From Marinobacter lipolyticus (GTDB lineage: Bacteria > Pseudomonadota > Gammaproteobacteria > Pseudomonadales > Oleiphilaceae), in the NCBI RefSeq assembly GCF_018424605.1, contig NZ_QTKT01000004.1:124001-188000 (forward strand): a stretch of DNA of 64,000 nucleotides, read 5' to 3'. This document shows positions 1-8,180 of this stretch, in pieces. How positions within the stretch are numbered: the stretch's first letter is position 1; each line of letters opens with the position of its first letter. The notes under the pieces are model-generated. The model was not told the DNA's origin and searched no databases. It saw nothing but the letters and a program-made list of their open reading frames with translations. The translations under genes were made by a program, and so were the position numbers.

Positions 1-808
1 GGTAACCCGCCACACCCGCTTCCTTCAGCTCCGCGGTCCGTGCGCGGGCAGACTCGCGCTGGGACGGTTCGCGGGAACTGTAAAGGTGCAGCAGCGCCAG
101 CGGCTCCACAGCGGCGAGAAGCTCGTCCAATGCGGTTTCATCCTGTGGATAGAACCGCGGCGTCAGCCAAACCAACTCATTGCCGGTGCCAGCGGCGACA
201 TAACGGGTTGTGTGTATCGCGCCGGCCCCCACGGCCACCAGGACCACCCGCTGGTATCCGCGCTCCCGCAGGTTCAAGGCTGCCGCGGACAACAACGCCT
301 GCACCCGCTGCCGGTAACGGGACTCCAGATCATCCTGTTCGCCCTTGTCCATCACATCAATCATCACCGAGTCGGCGGCCTTGGCACCCGGGGCTTCTTC
401 CGGCGCGGGCAGATCGGCATCCACCCGCTTCCAGGCCTGCTGAAGCTCGAAGGGTGGCGCTTCCAGCCCCAGTGTCATCACGCTCCAGCCCGCCGACGTG
501 AAGGCGCCGCCCAGCGCTGCCAGCAACCCGGACGCCGCGGACTGACCTTCATCGGCCAGCATCAGCATGGCGCCCTTCTCCGGCGAGTCGGCCCCGGGCT
601 CATACAGCGCCAGGCCGGTGTCGTCACCCTCCAGATCCAGCCAGATCGCGGCCTCCGGCCGGCGCTCAGCAATGTCTTCAGACCCGAGACCGGAAGACAC
701 CAGTGCCCGCCGGACCTCATCCGCCGGCGACCCGGCCCCGCTCTCTTCCTGCGCCAGCGCAGACCCGGCCATGCCCGGAGCCAGCACCAACCACCCCAGA
801 ACACCCAT
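1..808 (-). CDS. DUF3530 family protein (3' end outside window)
   Basis: Reading down from the ATG at 808 the frame stays open to base 1, giving about 269 residues, so the C-terminus is missing. The N-terminus has a hydrophobic stretch ending SALAQEE, typical of an exported protein. A GAGA-containing segment (VAVGAGAIHT) near residue 210 resembles the nucleophile-elbow region of DUF3530 alpha/beta-hydrolase-like proteins, and I assign the family from overall resemblance only. An in-frame GTG at 886 would add 26 residues encoded by a tandem repeat (see 812-883). Neither start has a clear ribosome binding site. The gene is divergent from rpe. Function is unknown; a lipid- or cell-envelope-related hydrolase is only a guess. 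Confidence 0.55.
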   Translation of the reverse strand, partial: MGVLGWLVLAPGMAGSALAQEESGAGSPADEVRRALVSSGLGSEDIAERRPEAAIWLDLEGDDTGLALYEPGADSPEKGAMLMLADEGQSAASGLLAALGGAFTSAGWSVMTLGLEAPPFELQQAWKRVDADLPAPEEAPGAKAADSVMIDVMDKGEQDDLESRYRQRVQALLSAAALNLRERGYQRVVLVAVGAGAIHTTRYVAAGTGNELVWLTPRFYPQDETALDELLAAVEPLALLHLYSSREPSQRESARARTAELKEAGVAGY

Positions 809-811
809 CAA

Positions 812-883
812 CTTTCTGCGCTCTCTGCGCTCTCTGCGCTCTCCGCACTTTCTGCACTTTCTGCACTTTCTACACTTCCTGCT
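812..883. repeat. Eight tandem 9-bp units at the start of the DUF3530 gene
   Basis: Eight consecutive 9-base units of the form CTCTCTGCG or CTTTCTGCA (plus-strand reading) run from 812 to 883. The first three and the middle ones are nearly identical and the last two diverge. On the minus strand the array lies directly upstream of the ATG at 808 and in frame with it, reading as repeated Arg-Lys-Cys or Arg-Glu-Arg triplets. A GTG at 886 sits just outside it. Because the unit is a multiple of three, copy-number change would not shift the frame. Confidence 0.85.
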
Positions 884-1003
884 CACCGGCGCTCACTCTT
901 TCGCTGCGAAAAAACATCACCAAACTGTTAGACTAACACCCGCTTTGGGTTTGCGGCAGGAACCGCTGACCACGCCATTATCCATTGTTGCGAGAGAGCC
1001 GTC

Positions 1004-1690
1004 ATGAACCCGTACCTGATTGCCCCATCGATCCTGTCTGCCGATTTTGCCCGCCTGGGCGAGGAAGTCGATAACGTGCTGGCCGCCGGTGCCGACGTCG
1101 TGCACTTCGATGTCATGGACAATCACTACGTGCCCAACCTCACCATCGGCCCGATGGTGTGTGAGGCATTGCGCAAGCACGGAGTGACCGCCCCCATCGA
1201 CGTGCACCTGATGGTGTCGCCGGTGGACGACCTGATCCGCATGTTCATCGACGCCGGTGCCAGTTACATCACCTTCCATCCCGAAGCCTCCAACCACATT
1301 GACCGCTCTCTGCAGCTGATCCGTGAGGGTGGCTGTCAGGCCGGGCTGGTGTTCAACCCGGCCACCCCCCTGAGTTACATGGATCACGTGATGGACAAGC
1401 TGGACATGGTGCTGCTGATGTCGGTGAACCCGGGCTTTGGCGGCCAGAAGTTCATCCCCGGTACGCTGGACAAACTGCGGGAAGCCCGCAAGCGCATCGA
1501 CGCCAGCAACTACAACATCCGCCTGGAAATCGATGGCGGCGTCAAAACCGACAACATCCGCGAAATCGCCGAGGCCGGCGCCGACACCTTCGTGGCCGGC
1601 TCCGCCATTTTCAACACCGATGACTACAAGGCCACCATCGACGCCATGCGCGACGAACTGGAACAGGCCCGCAAGGTCATCAGCCAATGA
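1004..1690 (+). CDS. rpe: Ribulose-phosphate 3-epimerase
   Basis: Interconverts D-ribulose 5-phosphate and D-xylulose 5-phosphate in the cytosolic pentose phosphate pathway. The 228 residues match the usual family length. Metal- and catalysis-related motifs are present: [12 protein letters not shown] near residue 35, DVHLM near 66, and the second catalytic Asp in [10 protein letters not shown] near 175. A GAGAG purine stretch about ten bases upstream supports the ATG at 1004. The stop codon overlaps the start of gph (ATGA), so the two are translationally coupled. The rpe-gph-trpE order is the same as in Pseudomonas. Confidence 0.97.
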   Translation: MNPYLIAPSILSADFARLGEEVDNVLAAGADVVHFDVMDNHYVPNLTIGPMVCEALRKHGVTAPIDVHLMVSPVDDLIRMFIDAGASYITFHPEASNHIDRSLQLIREGGCQAGLVFNPATPLSYMDHVMDKLDMVLLMSVNPGFGGQKFIPGTLDKLREARKRIDASNYNIRLEIDGGVKTDNIREIAEAGADTFVAGSAIFNTDDYKATIDAMRDELEQARKVISQ

Positions 1691-2376
1691 GTCTGAAAGG
1701 CCTGTTCAGCCCGCGCTGGCCCGGTGTTGCCCTGTTCGATCTGGACGGCACCCTGGTGGACAGCGCCCCGGATCTGGCCGCTGCGATCGACCAGATGCTG
1801 GCGCACCTGGGCCGTTCGCCGGCCGGTATTGACCGGGTACGGCAATGGGTGGGCAACGGCGCCAGCGTTCTGGTGCGCCGTGCCCTGGCCGGTGAGGTGG
1901 ACTGGGAACCGGCCCGTCCCCGGGATGAAGCTCTGTTCAACGACGCCCTGGCGATTTTCTATCACGCGTACGGCACCCTCAATGGCAAACATTCCGTGGT
2001 CTATGCCGGTGTTGAAGCCTGCCTGACCCACCTGAAGAATCAGGGCTGCCGCCTGGGTGTGGTGACCAACAAGCCGGAACAGTTTGTCGCGCCGCTGCTG
2101 CAGCAGATGCGACTGGATCACTGGTTCGATCTGAGCCTGGGGGGCGACACGCTGGCGGTGAAGAAACCGGACCCAGCACCGTTGCTGCACGCCATGGAAT
2201 CCCTGGGTGGAACCCGGGGCACCACGGTGATGGTGGGCGACTCGGCGGCGGACATCAACGCCGCCCTGGCCGCCGGCATTCCCTGTGTAGCGGTGCGTTA
2301 CGGGTACAATTACGGGCCCTCGGTCGACACCCTCGGGGCGGACGCGGTTGTTGATTCGCTGGCCGAGCTTTTGTAA
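1687..2376 (+). CDS. gph: Phosphoglycolate phosphatase
   Basis: HAD-superfamily phosphatase that removes phosphate from 2-phosphoglycolate, a product of DNA 3'-end repair and oxygenase side reactions. The nucleophile motif [15 protein letters not shown] is near residue 18 and the Mg-binding motif [10 protein letters not shown] is near 180. The 229-residue length fits Gph/CbbZ. It overlaps rpe by four bases (ATGA). Downstream lies the trp leader region rather than another coupled gene. A closely related HAD phosphatase specificity cannot be excluded, but the rpe neighbour supports Gph. Confidence 0.93.
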   Translation: MSLKGLFSPRWPGVALFDLDGTLVDSAPDLAAAIDQMLAHLGRSPAGIDRVRQWVGNGASVLVRRALAGEVDWEPARPRDEALFNDALAIFYHAYGTLNGKHSVVYAGVEACLTHLKNQGCRLGVVTNKPEQFVAPLLQQMRLDHWFDLSLGGDTLAVKKPDPAPLLHAMESLGGTRGTTVMVGDSAADINAALAAGIPCVAVRYGYNYGPSVDTLGADAVVDSLAELL

Positions 2377-2424
2377 TCTCACAAGGAACTTACATTGAGC
2401 ACTTCTTTACGGGAGATTCCTGCC

Positions 2425-2505
2425 GTGCAGGGACTGAATCTGATCGCAGCGCGGGGCATCCTGACCACCCGCGCAACACGATGGTGGCGATGGCGCACCG
2501 GCTGA
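2425..2505 (+). CDS. trpL: trp operon leader peptide (Trp-rich, 26 aa)
   Basis: A GTG-initiated 26-codon frame with a GGAG ribosome binding site nine bases upstream. It ends with three Trp codons in four (W-W-R-W at residues 20-23) followed by RTG and TGA. It sits between gph and trpE, exactly where an attenuation leader peptide is expected. Clustered Trp codons sense charged tRNA-Trp by ribosome stalling in known trp attenuators. It is too short for standard gene calling. Start choice is from the binding site; no in-frame ATG precedes the Trp run. Confidence 0.75.
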   Translation: MQGLNLIAARGILTTRATRWWRWRTG

Positions 2506-2553
2506 GCAAGCCCGGCGGCTGACTGGCCCGTGCCCGTCGGAACCGCAGCCCCT

Positions 2554-2576
2554 GATGAGAGCACCATGCTCTCGTC
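2554..2576 (+). promoter_or_regulatory. Stem-loop between trpL and trpE
   Basis: A ten-base-pair stem (2554-2563 with 2567-2576, one G-U pair) closes a three-base loop. It starts 48 bases after the trpL stop and ends 33 bases before trpE. It is the strongest hairpin in the leader. No run of T follows it, so it is not a canonical intrinsic terminator. Its role in attenuation is inferred from position only. Confidence 0.5.
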
Positions 2577-2609
2577 CACAATGCAGATCAGATTTCAGGA
2601 AACCGTACC

Positions 2610-4097
2610 ATGACACCCGAGCAATTCTCCGAGCTCGCCGACGCCGGCTTTAACCGCATCCCTGTGTACCGCGAGGTTCTGGCCGACCTCGATACGCCTC
2701 TGAGTACCTATCTGAAACTCGCCAGCGGCCCCTACTCCTATCTGTTCGAATCCGTCCAGGGCGGCGAGAAATGGGGCCGTTATTCGATCATTGGTTTGCC
2801 CAGCCACGAGGTGCTGAAGGTCTTTGACCACAAAGTCGAAATCAGCCGCGGCGGCGAAATTGTCGAAACCGAAGAAGTGGACGATCCACTGACCTTTGTC
2901 GAGGCTTACCAGAAGCGCTTCCACGCTCCGGATCTGGAGGAACTGCCCCGCTTCAACGGCGGCCTGGTGGGCTACTTCGGTTACGACACCGTGCGCTACA
3001 TCGAGAAGCGCCTGCGCAAGAGCTGCCCGCCCGATCGCATCGGCACACCGGACATCCTGCTGATGGTGTCCAACGAGATCGTCGTCTTCGACAACCTGCG
3101 CGGCAAACTGCACCTAATCGTGCATGCCGATCCCGCGGTGGACGGAGCCTACGAACAGGCCCTGGCCCGCATTGATGAACTGGAGAATCGCCTGCACCGG
3201 CAAACCGCCGATGCGCCACGCACTCCGGAACACCTGCGCGGCAAGGCGGTGGACGAGAGCGACTTCATCTCCGGCTTTACCCAGGACAAATTCGAAGCCG
3301 CGGTGGACAAGATCAAGGGCTACGTGCTCGATGGCGATGTCATGCAGACCGTGATTTCCCAGCGCATGTCCATTCCCTTCGAGGCGCCACCGCTGAACCT
3401 GTACCGGTCGCTGCGGGTGCTGAACCCATCCCCCTACATGTATTTCCTGGATCTGGGTGATTTCCATATCGTCGGCTCCTCCCCGGAAATCCTGGCCCGG
3501 GTGGAAGACGAGGAAGTCACCGTGCGCCCCATCGCCGGCACCCGCAAACGCGGTGCCACCGACGCCGAGGACAAGGCCCTGGAAAGCGAGCTGCTGGCCG
3601 ACCCGAAAGAGATTGCCGAGCACCTGATGCTGATCGACCTTGGCCGCAACGATGCCGGCCGGGTGTCGGAAACCGGCACGGTTCGGCTCACCGATAAAAT
3701 GATTGTCGAGCGTTACTCCCACGTGATGCACATTGTTTCGAACGTCACCGGCCGGCTGAAAGACAACACCAGCTGCCTGGACGTGCTTCGGGCCACCCTG
3801 CCCGCCGGCACCCTCAGTGGCGCGCCCAAGATCCGGGCCATGGAAATCATCGATGAACTGGAGCCGGTCAAGCGTGGGGTCTACGGTGGCGCCGTGGGTT
3901 ACCTGTCGTTCAACGGCAACATGGATACGGCCATTGCCATCCGTACCGCCGTAATCAAGGACAACACCCTGCACATCCAGGCCGGCGCCGGCGTAGTGGC
4001 CGACTCTGTGCCCCGCCTCGAGTGGAAGGAAACCATGAACAAGGGCCGTGCGATCTTCCGCGCGGTAGCCATGACCTACAACGATTTCGACCACTGA
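2610..4097 (+). CDS. trpE: Anthranilate synthase component I
   Basis: Large subunit of anthranilate synthase, converting chorismate plus ammonia (supplied by TrpG) to anthranilate, the first committed step to tryptophan. At 495 residues it is full length. The N-terminal feedback-inhibition region contains [16 protein letters not shown], and the C-terminal chorismate-binding domain carries [19 protein letters not shown] and [23 protein letters not shown] precedes the ATG by about eight bases. It is preceded by a Trp-rich leader and followed 16 bases later by trpG, so the operon trpE-trpG-trpD-trpC is contiguous here. In Pseudomonas trpE is separated from trpGDC. Confidence 0.98.
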   Translation: MTPEQFSELADAGFNRIPVYREVLADLDTPLSTYLKLASGPYSYLFESVQGGEKWGRYSIIGLPSHEVLKVFDHKVEISRGGEIVETEEVDDPLTFVEAYQKRFHAPDLEELPRFNGGLVGYFGYDTVRYIEKRLRKSCPPDRIGTPDILLMVSNEIVVFDNLRGKLHLIVHADPAVDGAYEQALARIDELENRLHRQTADAPRTPEHLRGKAVDESDFISGFTQDKFEAAVDKIKGYVLDGDVMQTVISQRMSIPFEAPPLNLYRSLRVLNPSPYMYFLDLGDFHIVGSSPEILARVEDEEVTVRPIAGTRKRGATDAEDKALESELLADPKEIAEHLMLIDLGRNDAGRVSETGTVRLTDKMIVERYSHVMHIVSNVTGRLKDNTSCLDVLRATLPAGTLSGAPKIRAMEIIDELEPVKRGVYGGAVGYLSFNGNMDTAIAIRTAVIKDNTLHIQAGAGVVADSVPRLEWKETMNKGRAIFRAVAMTYNDFDH

Positions 4098-4113
4098 GGC
4101 GGAGGATAAGATT

Positions 4114-4695
4114 ATGTTGCTGATGATCGATAACTACGATTCCTTCACCTACAACGTGGTGCAGTATCTGGCGGAACTGGGTGCCGATGTGCAGGTGTAC
4201 CGGAACGATGAAATCACCATCGAACAGATTGAAGCGATGAACCCGGAGCGGCTGGTGATTTCCCCCGGCCCCTGCACCCCGAACGAGGCAGGCATCTCCA
4301 TGGAGGCGATCCGTCACTTCGCAGGCAAGTTGCCGATCCTCGGCATCTGCCTGGGCCACCAGGCCATTGGCCAGGTCTACGGCGGCGACATCATCCGCGC
4401 CGGACGGGTCATGCACGGCAAGGTGTCCCCGGTGTTCCACGAGGACACCGGCGTGTTCCGCGGCCTGAGCAACCCGCTGCAGGCGACCCGCTATCACAGC
4501 CTGGTGATCGACAAGACCACCCTGCCCGAGTGCCTTGAGGTCACCGCCTGGACCCGCAACGACGACGGTTCCATCGAGGAAATCATGGGGGTTCGCCACA
4601 AAACTCTGCCGATCGAGGGTGTGCAGTTCCACCCGGAGTCTATTATGACGGAACAGGGCCACGAGCTGCTGCGCAACTTTCTGAGAACACAATAA
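4114..4695 (+). CDS. trpG: Anthranilate synthase component II (glutamine amidotransferase)
   Basis: Class I glutamine amidotransferase subunit that releases ammonia from glutamine for TrpE. The catalytic Cys79 is in [10 protein letters not shown], and the His/Glu pair of the triad is in [11 protein letters not shown] near residues 173-175. The 193-residue length is standard. A GGCGGAGG binding site precedes the ATG. It lies 16 bases after trpE and 11 bases before trpD. It may also serve as PabA, since one amidotransferase often serves both enzymes, but the trp context makes TrpG the primary role. Confidence 0.97.
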   Translation: MLLMIDNYDSFTYNVVQYLAELGADVQVYRNDEITIEQIEAMNPERLVISPGPCTPNEAGISMEAIRHFAGKLPILGICLGHQAIGQVYGGDIIRAGRVMHGKVSPVFHEDTGVFRGLSNPLQATRYHSLVIDKTTLPECLEVTAWTRNDDGSIEEIMGVRHKTLPIEGVQFHPESIMTEQGHELLRNFLRTQ

Positions 4696-4706
4696 GAGGC
4701 CGACAC

Positions 4707-5735
4707 ATGGACATGAAAGAAGCTCTCAACCGCATTGCCTCCAACCTGGACCTGTCCCGGGAGGAAATGAAGGACGTGATGCGCATCGTCATGAACGGCG
4801 AGGCCACCGACGCCCAGATCGGCGCGTTTCTCATGGGGTTGCGCCTGAAGAGCGAAACCATCGATGAAATCACCGGCGCCACCGAAGTAATGCGCGAGCT
4901 GGCCACCGGGGTCACCGTGAACGCGGAGCCACTGGTGGACATCGTCGGCACCGGCGGCGACGGCGCTAACCTGTTCAACGTGTCCTCGGCCGCCTCGTTT
5001 GTGGTGGCGGCTGCCGGCGGTTTTGTGGCCAAACACGGCAACCGCGGCGTGTCGTCGAAAAGTGGCAGCGCCGATCTGATCGAAAAGGCCGGCATCAACC
5101 TCAATATGAAGCCGGAAGAAGTGGCCCGCTGCGTGGAGCAGATCGGCGTCGGCTTCATGTTCGCTCCGGCCCATCATGGCGCTATGAAGCATGCCATCGG
5201 CCCCCGCAAGGAGCTGGGCTGCCGCACCCTATTCAATATCCTCGGCCCGATGACCAACCCGGCCGGCGTGAAACGTCAGCTGATCGGCGTGTTCACCCGG
5301 GAACTGTGTCGCCCCATGGCGGAGGTGCTGCAGCGGCTGGGCGCGGAGCACATCATGGTGGTGCATTCCAAGGACGGCCTGGACGAAATCAGTCTGGCCA
5401 GCGCCACCCACGTGGCGGAGCTGAAAAATGGTGAAATCACCGAATACGACGTCACGCCTGAGGATCTCGGCATCAAGAGCCAGACCCTGGTCGGCCTGGC
5501 GGTGGACTCCTCCGAGGAATCCCTGAAGCTGATCCGTGCCGCCTTCGGCCGCGGTCACGATGAAATGGCCGAAAAGGCCCGGGATCTGATTGCCCTGAAC
5601 GCCGGTGCGGCGATTTATGTGGCCGGGCTGGCAAAGACCGCCAAAGAAGGCGTGGACATGGCGCTCGATGCCATGGGCTCGGGACTAGCAGCCGGCAAGA
5701 TGTCGGAACTGGCTGATTTTTCTCAGTGCTTCTAA
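4707..5735 (+). CDS. trpD: Anthranilate phosphoribosyltransferase
   Basis: Transfers the phosphoribosyl group of PRPP to anthranilate, the second step of tryptophan synthesis. The 342-residue length is typical. The glycine-rich PRPP loop [14 protein letters not shown] is near residue 80 and [14 protein letters not shown] follows near 108. [11 protein letters not shown], near residue 154, lies in the substrate region. It follows trpG by 11 bases. The 162 bases after its stop are largely occupied by an inverted-repeat element (5764-5873) that separates it from trpC. Confidence 0.97.
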   Translation: MDMKEALNRIASNLDLSREEMKDVMRIVMNGEATDAQIGAFLMGLRLKSETIDEITGATEVMRELATGVTVNAEPLVDIVGTGGDGANLFNVSSAASFVVAAAGGFVAKHGNRGVSSKSGSADLIEKAGINLNMKPEEVARCVEQIGVGFMFAPAHHGAMKHAIGPRKELGCRTLFNILGPMTNPAGVKRQLIGVFTRELCRPMAEVLQRLGAEHIMVVHSKDGLDEISLASATHVAELKNGEITEYDVTPEDLGIKSQTLVGLAVDSSEESLKLIRAAFGRGHDEMAEKARDLIALNAGAAIYVAGLAKTAKEGVDMALDAMGSGLAAGKMSELADFSQCF

Positions 5736-5763
5736 CCCCGGCCTGCTGAGCTTGCAGCCGGAC

Positions 5764-5873
5764 GAGCCGGTGGGGAGACCTTTCCAAAACACGCCCGTGA
5801 ATACGTCCCTGTAGGGCTTGGCTGCAGCCATCCATGGCTGCAGACAGTTTTGGAAAGGTCTCCCCACCGGCTC
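5764..5873. repeat. MITE/REP-like element with 27-bp perfect inverted repeats between trpD and trpC
   Basis: Two perfectly complementary 27-base arms lie at 5764-5790 and 5847-5873. The 56-base centre holds a second, nearly perfect palindrome, CTGCAGCCAT-CC-ATGGCTGCAG. The element would fold into one long cruciform or RNA hairpin. It contains no gene of its own, though it extends the trpC frame upstream artificially. From memory, similar GTCCCTGTAGGG-type intergenic repeats recur in Marinobacter and related genomes, but I could not check copies elsewhere. Confidence 0.85.
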
Positions 5874-5897
5874 TCGCATACATTTTACGGGCCTGAT

Positions 5898-6710
5898 ATG
5901 ACTGACAGACATTTAGACAAAACTCCCACCATTCTGCGGAAGATCGTTGACCGGAAATGGGAAGAGATCGACGAGCGGAAGCCTCAGGTTTCGATCGCAG
6001 ATCTGAAAGCTATGGCTGGCGATCAGCCGCCTGCCAGGAGGTTCGCTGACGCTCTGCGCACGCGTATTGAGGCCAGAACGCCTGCAGTGATCGCGGAAAT
6101 CAAGAAAGCCTCGCCCAGCAAAGGCATCCTGCGGGATCCGTTCGAACCCGAGCGCATTGCCGAAAGCTATGAGAAAGGTGGGGCGGCCTGCCTGTCGGTA
6201 CTCACTGACAAGGACTTTTTCCAAGGCCACGAAGATTACCTCGTTGCGGCCCGCAACGCCTGCAGTCTGCCGGTGATCCGCAAGGACTTCATGGTGGCGC
6301 CCTACCAGGTCTATGAGAGCCGGGCCATCGGGGCAGACTGCATTTTACTGATCGCTGCCTGTCTGACGCGGAACCAGATGCAAGAACTGGAAGGTATTGC
6401 CCACGAGATTGGTCTGGACGTGTTGGTGGAAGTGCACGATGGCGAGGAACTGGACGATGCGCTCACGCTGAAGACCCCGCTGGTGGGCATCAACAACCGT
6501 AACCTGCACACCTTTGACGTGTCGCTGGACACCACCTTCGATCTGCACCAGCGGATCTCGGCGGACCGCCTGACGATTACCGAGAGCGGCATCATGACCC
6601 GGAGTGACGTGGAGGCCATGACCGATCGGGGGATTTTCGGCTTCCTGGTGGGCGAGTCGTTTATGCGGGCGCCCGAGCCCGGAGAGAAACTGCAGCAACT
6701 GTTCGGCTGA
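5898..6710 (+). CDS. trpC: Indole-3-glycerol-phosphate synthase
   Basis: Closes the indole ring of the carboxyphenylamino-deoxyribulose phosphate intermediate. Monofunctional (270 residues), without a fused TrpF domain, as in pseudomonads. Barrel motifs are [13 protein letters not shown] near residue 70, [16 protein letters not shown] near 200 and TESGI near 230. I chose the ATG at 5898 ([10 protein letters not shown]), because the frame open from 5850 runs through the repeat arm at 5847-5873. No strong binding site is visible at either start. The gene is followed after ten bases by a MATE transporter. Confidence 0.96.
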   Translation: MTDRHLDKTPTILRKIVDRKWEEIDERKPQVSIADLKAMAGDQPPARRFADALRTRIEARTPAVIAEIKKASPSKGILRDPFEPERIAESYEKGGAACLSVLTDKDFFQGHEDYLVAARNACSLPVIRKDFMVAPYQVYESRAIGADCILLIAACLTRNQMQELEGIAHEIGLDVLVEVHDGEELDDALTLKTPLVGINNRNLHTFDVSLDTTFDLHQRISADRLTITESGIMTRSDVEAMTDRGIFGFLVGESFMRAPEPGEKLQQLFG

Positions 6711-6720
6711 CGGAACCCTC

Positions 6721-8106
6721 ATGGATGTAGTGGCCGCCAAGGGATCCCCCAATCCGATACTCACCGGCCCCCACTGGCCGGTGTTTTTCCGTTATGCCCT
6801 GCCCTCGGTGGCGGGGTTGCTGGCGCTGACCACCGCCAATATTGTCGACGGCATTTTTATCGGTAACTTTGCCGGTGCCGATGCCCTTGCCGCGCTGAAC
6901 CTGCTGATTCCCTATTTTACTTTTCTGTTCGGGCTGGCCCTGGCACTGGCCATTGGTGGCACGGTACGGGCCGGCAAATACCTGGGTGAGGGCAATACCG
7001 AGGCGGCGTCGGCGGTCTTCAGCAAGTGCCTGATTGCCACCTTTACCCTGGCGCTGGCGGCCACCGGGCTGTGCCTGCTGTTCCACGAGCCGCTGTATCG
7101 CGTGCTCGGTGCCTCGCCGGAACTCTACCCGCTGATGTCCGAGTATTTCCTGGTGATTATCTGGGTCATGGTGGTGCAGCTGGTGGCGATGGTGCTGTAT
7201 TACTTTATCCGTGTGGATGGCCTGCCGGTGCTCGCCACCACCGCCCTGGTGCTGGGGGCCGGCGCCAATATCCTGCTTGATGCCCTGCTGGTCGGTTATC
7301 TGGACTACGGCCTTCAGGGCGCCGCGTTCGCCACCGGCCTGGCCCAGCTGCTGCAACTGGGGGTGTTGCTGGTGTACGCGTTCAAGCCCCGGCGCCAGTT
7401 GCGCTTCCGGCTGCGCCAGCGCAACTGGCGCGAGGTGGTGAGCGCCTTCGCCAACGGCGTGTCAGAGTGGATCAACGAGTTGTCGGTGGGCCTGGTGATG
7501 CTGCTGATCAACTGGCTGCTGATGTCCAGCCAGGGGGTGACCGGCGTGGCCGCATTTACCGTGGTCAATTACCTGATTTTTCTGAGCCTGATGGTGTTTT
7601 ACGGCATTTCCGACGCCATGCATGTGCTGGTCAGCCACAACCTCGGCGCCGGCAACGCGGCCCGCATCCGCCAGTTCATGATCTGCGGCGCCACGGTGAT
7701 CCTCGGGCTGGGAGCCACCCTGGTGTTGCTGGTCTGGCTGCAGGGGTCCGGGCTGATCCGTCTGTTTCTTGATACCACCGAGGACGCCGCCACCGCGCAG
7801 CTGGCGGATCGGTTCCTGGCCATTCTCTGGCCGCTGTTTCTCATCAACGGGCTCAATGTGCTGCTGTCGGTTTACCTGACTGCCATGCACCAGCCCCTGC
7901 CCTCGGCGGCGGTTGCGCTGTCCCGCAGCCTGATACTGCCGGCCCTGCTGCTGGTGCTGATCCACCAGTTTGCCCCCCACTGGCCGTTGCTGGCCGCATT
8001 GCCGCTGGCAGAATGGCTGACCTTCGGGCTCGCCCTGGGCCTGTTCCTGCGTTTCCGGCCTGATCGGCTGGTGGGCAGGGCACCCGCCGCGGCCGCTCAA
8101 ATGTAA
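6721..8106 (+). CDS. MATE family efflux transporter
   Basis: A 461-residue inner-membrane protein with about twelve hydrophobic segments in two homologous halves. The first half opens with the MATE-like phrase ALPSVAGLLALTTANIVDGIFIG. MATE proteins export organic cations, drugs or metabolites against Na+ or H+ gradients. It starts ten bases after trpC, so it may be read from the trp operon. It also ends about 70 bases before asbA, directly upstream of the petrobactin promoter, which leaves open a role in siderophore export. The substrate cannot be told from sequence. Confidence 0.9.
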   Translation: MDVVAAKGSPNPILTGPHWPVFFRYALPSVAGLLALTTANIVDGIFIGNFAGADALAALNLLIPYFTFLFGLALALAIGGTVRAGKYLGEGNTEAASAVFSKCLIATFTLALAATGLCLLFHEPLYRVLGASPELYPLMSEYFLVIIWVMVVQLVAMVLYYFIRVDGLPVLATTALVLGAGANILLDALLVGYLDYGLQGAAFATGLAQLLQLGVLLVYAFKPRRQLRFRLRQRNWREVVSAFANGVSEWINELSVGLVMLLINWLLMSSQGVTGVAAFTVVNYLIFLSLMVFYGISDAMHVLVSHNLGAGNAARIRQFMICGATVILGLGATLVLLVWLQGSGLIRLFLDTTEDAATAQLADRFLAILWPLFLINGLNVLLSVYLTAMHQPLPSAAVALSRSLILPALLLVLIHQFAPHWPLLAALPLAEWLTFGLALGLFLRFRPDRLVGRAPAAAAQM

Positions 8107-8109
8107 AAT

Positions 8110-8149
8110 TTGTAAAACCGGTTTTAATGCGGATAATTCTCATTTAGCT
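8110..8149 (+). promoter_or_regulatory. asb operon promoter with Fur-like box
   Basis: A TTGTAA -35 element (8110-8115), a 16-base spacer and a GATAAT -10 (8132-8137) fit a sigma-70 promoter upstream of asbA. The -10 is embedded in GATAATTCTCATTTAGC (8132-8148), which resembles a Fur box, so iron-bound Fur should block polymerase. It overlaps the end of the MATE gene by none and lies 32 bases before the asbA start. Confidence 0.7.
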
Positions 8150-8180
8150 TTACCCCAAATCATCATTACGGGGTATCTCC

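Noticed and set aside
562..804. Alternative minus-strand 80-codon frame starting next to the DUF3530 start
   Set aside because: It is Trp/Arg/Pro-rich and out of frame with the signal-peptide-bearing frame, so the DUF3530 frame is preferred.
812..883. CRISPR array
   Set aside because: The units are only 9 bases and directly adjacent, with no spacers.
2554..2576. Intrinsic terminator for the trp leader
   Set aside because: The stem is strong but is followed by CACAATGCAG rather than a T-run.
3114..4094. Long minus-strand frame (326 codons) opposite trpE
   Set aside because: It is the antisense shadow of trpE in high-GC sequence. It has no binding site or recognisable motif, and trpE explains the bases.
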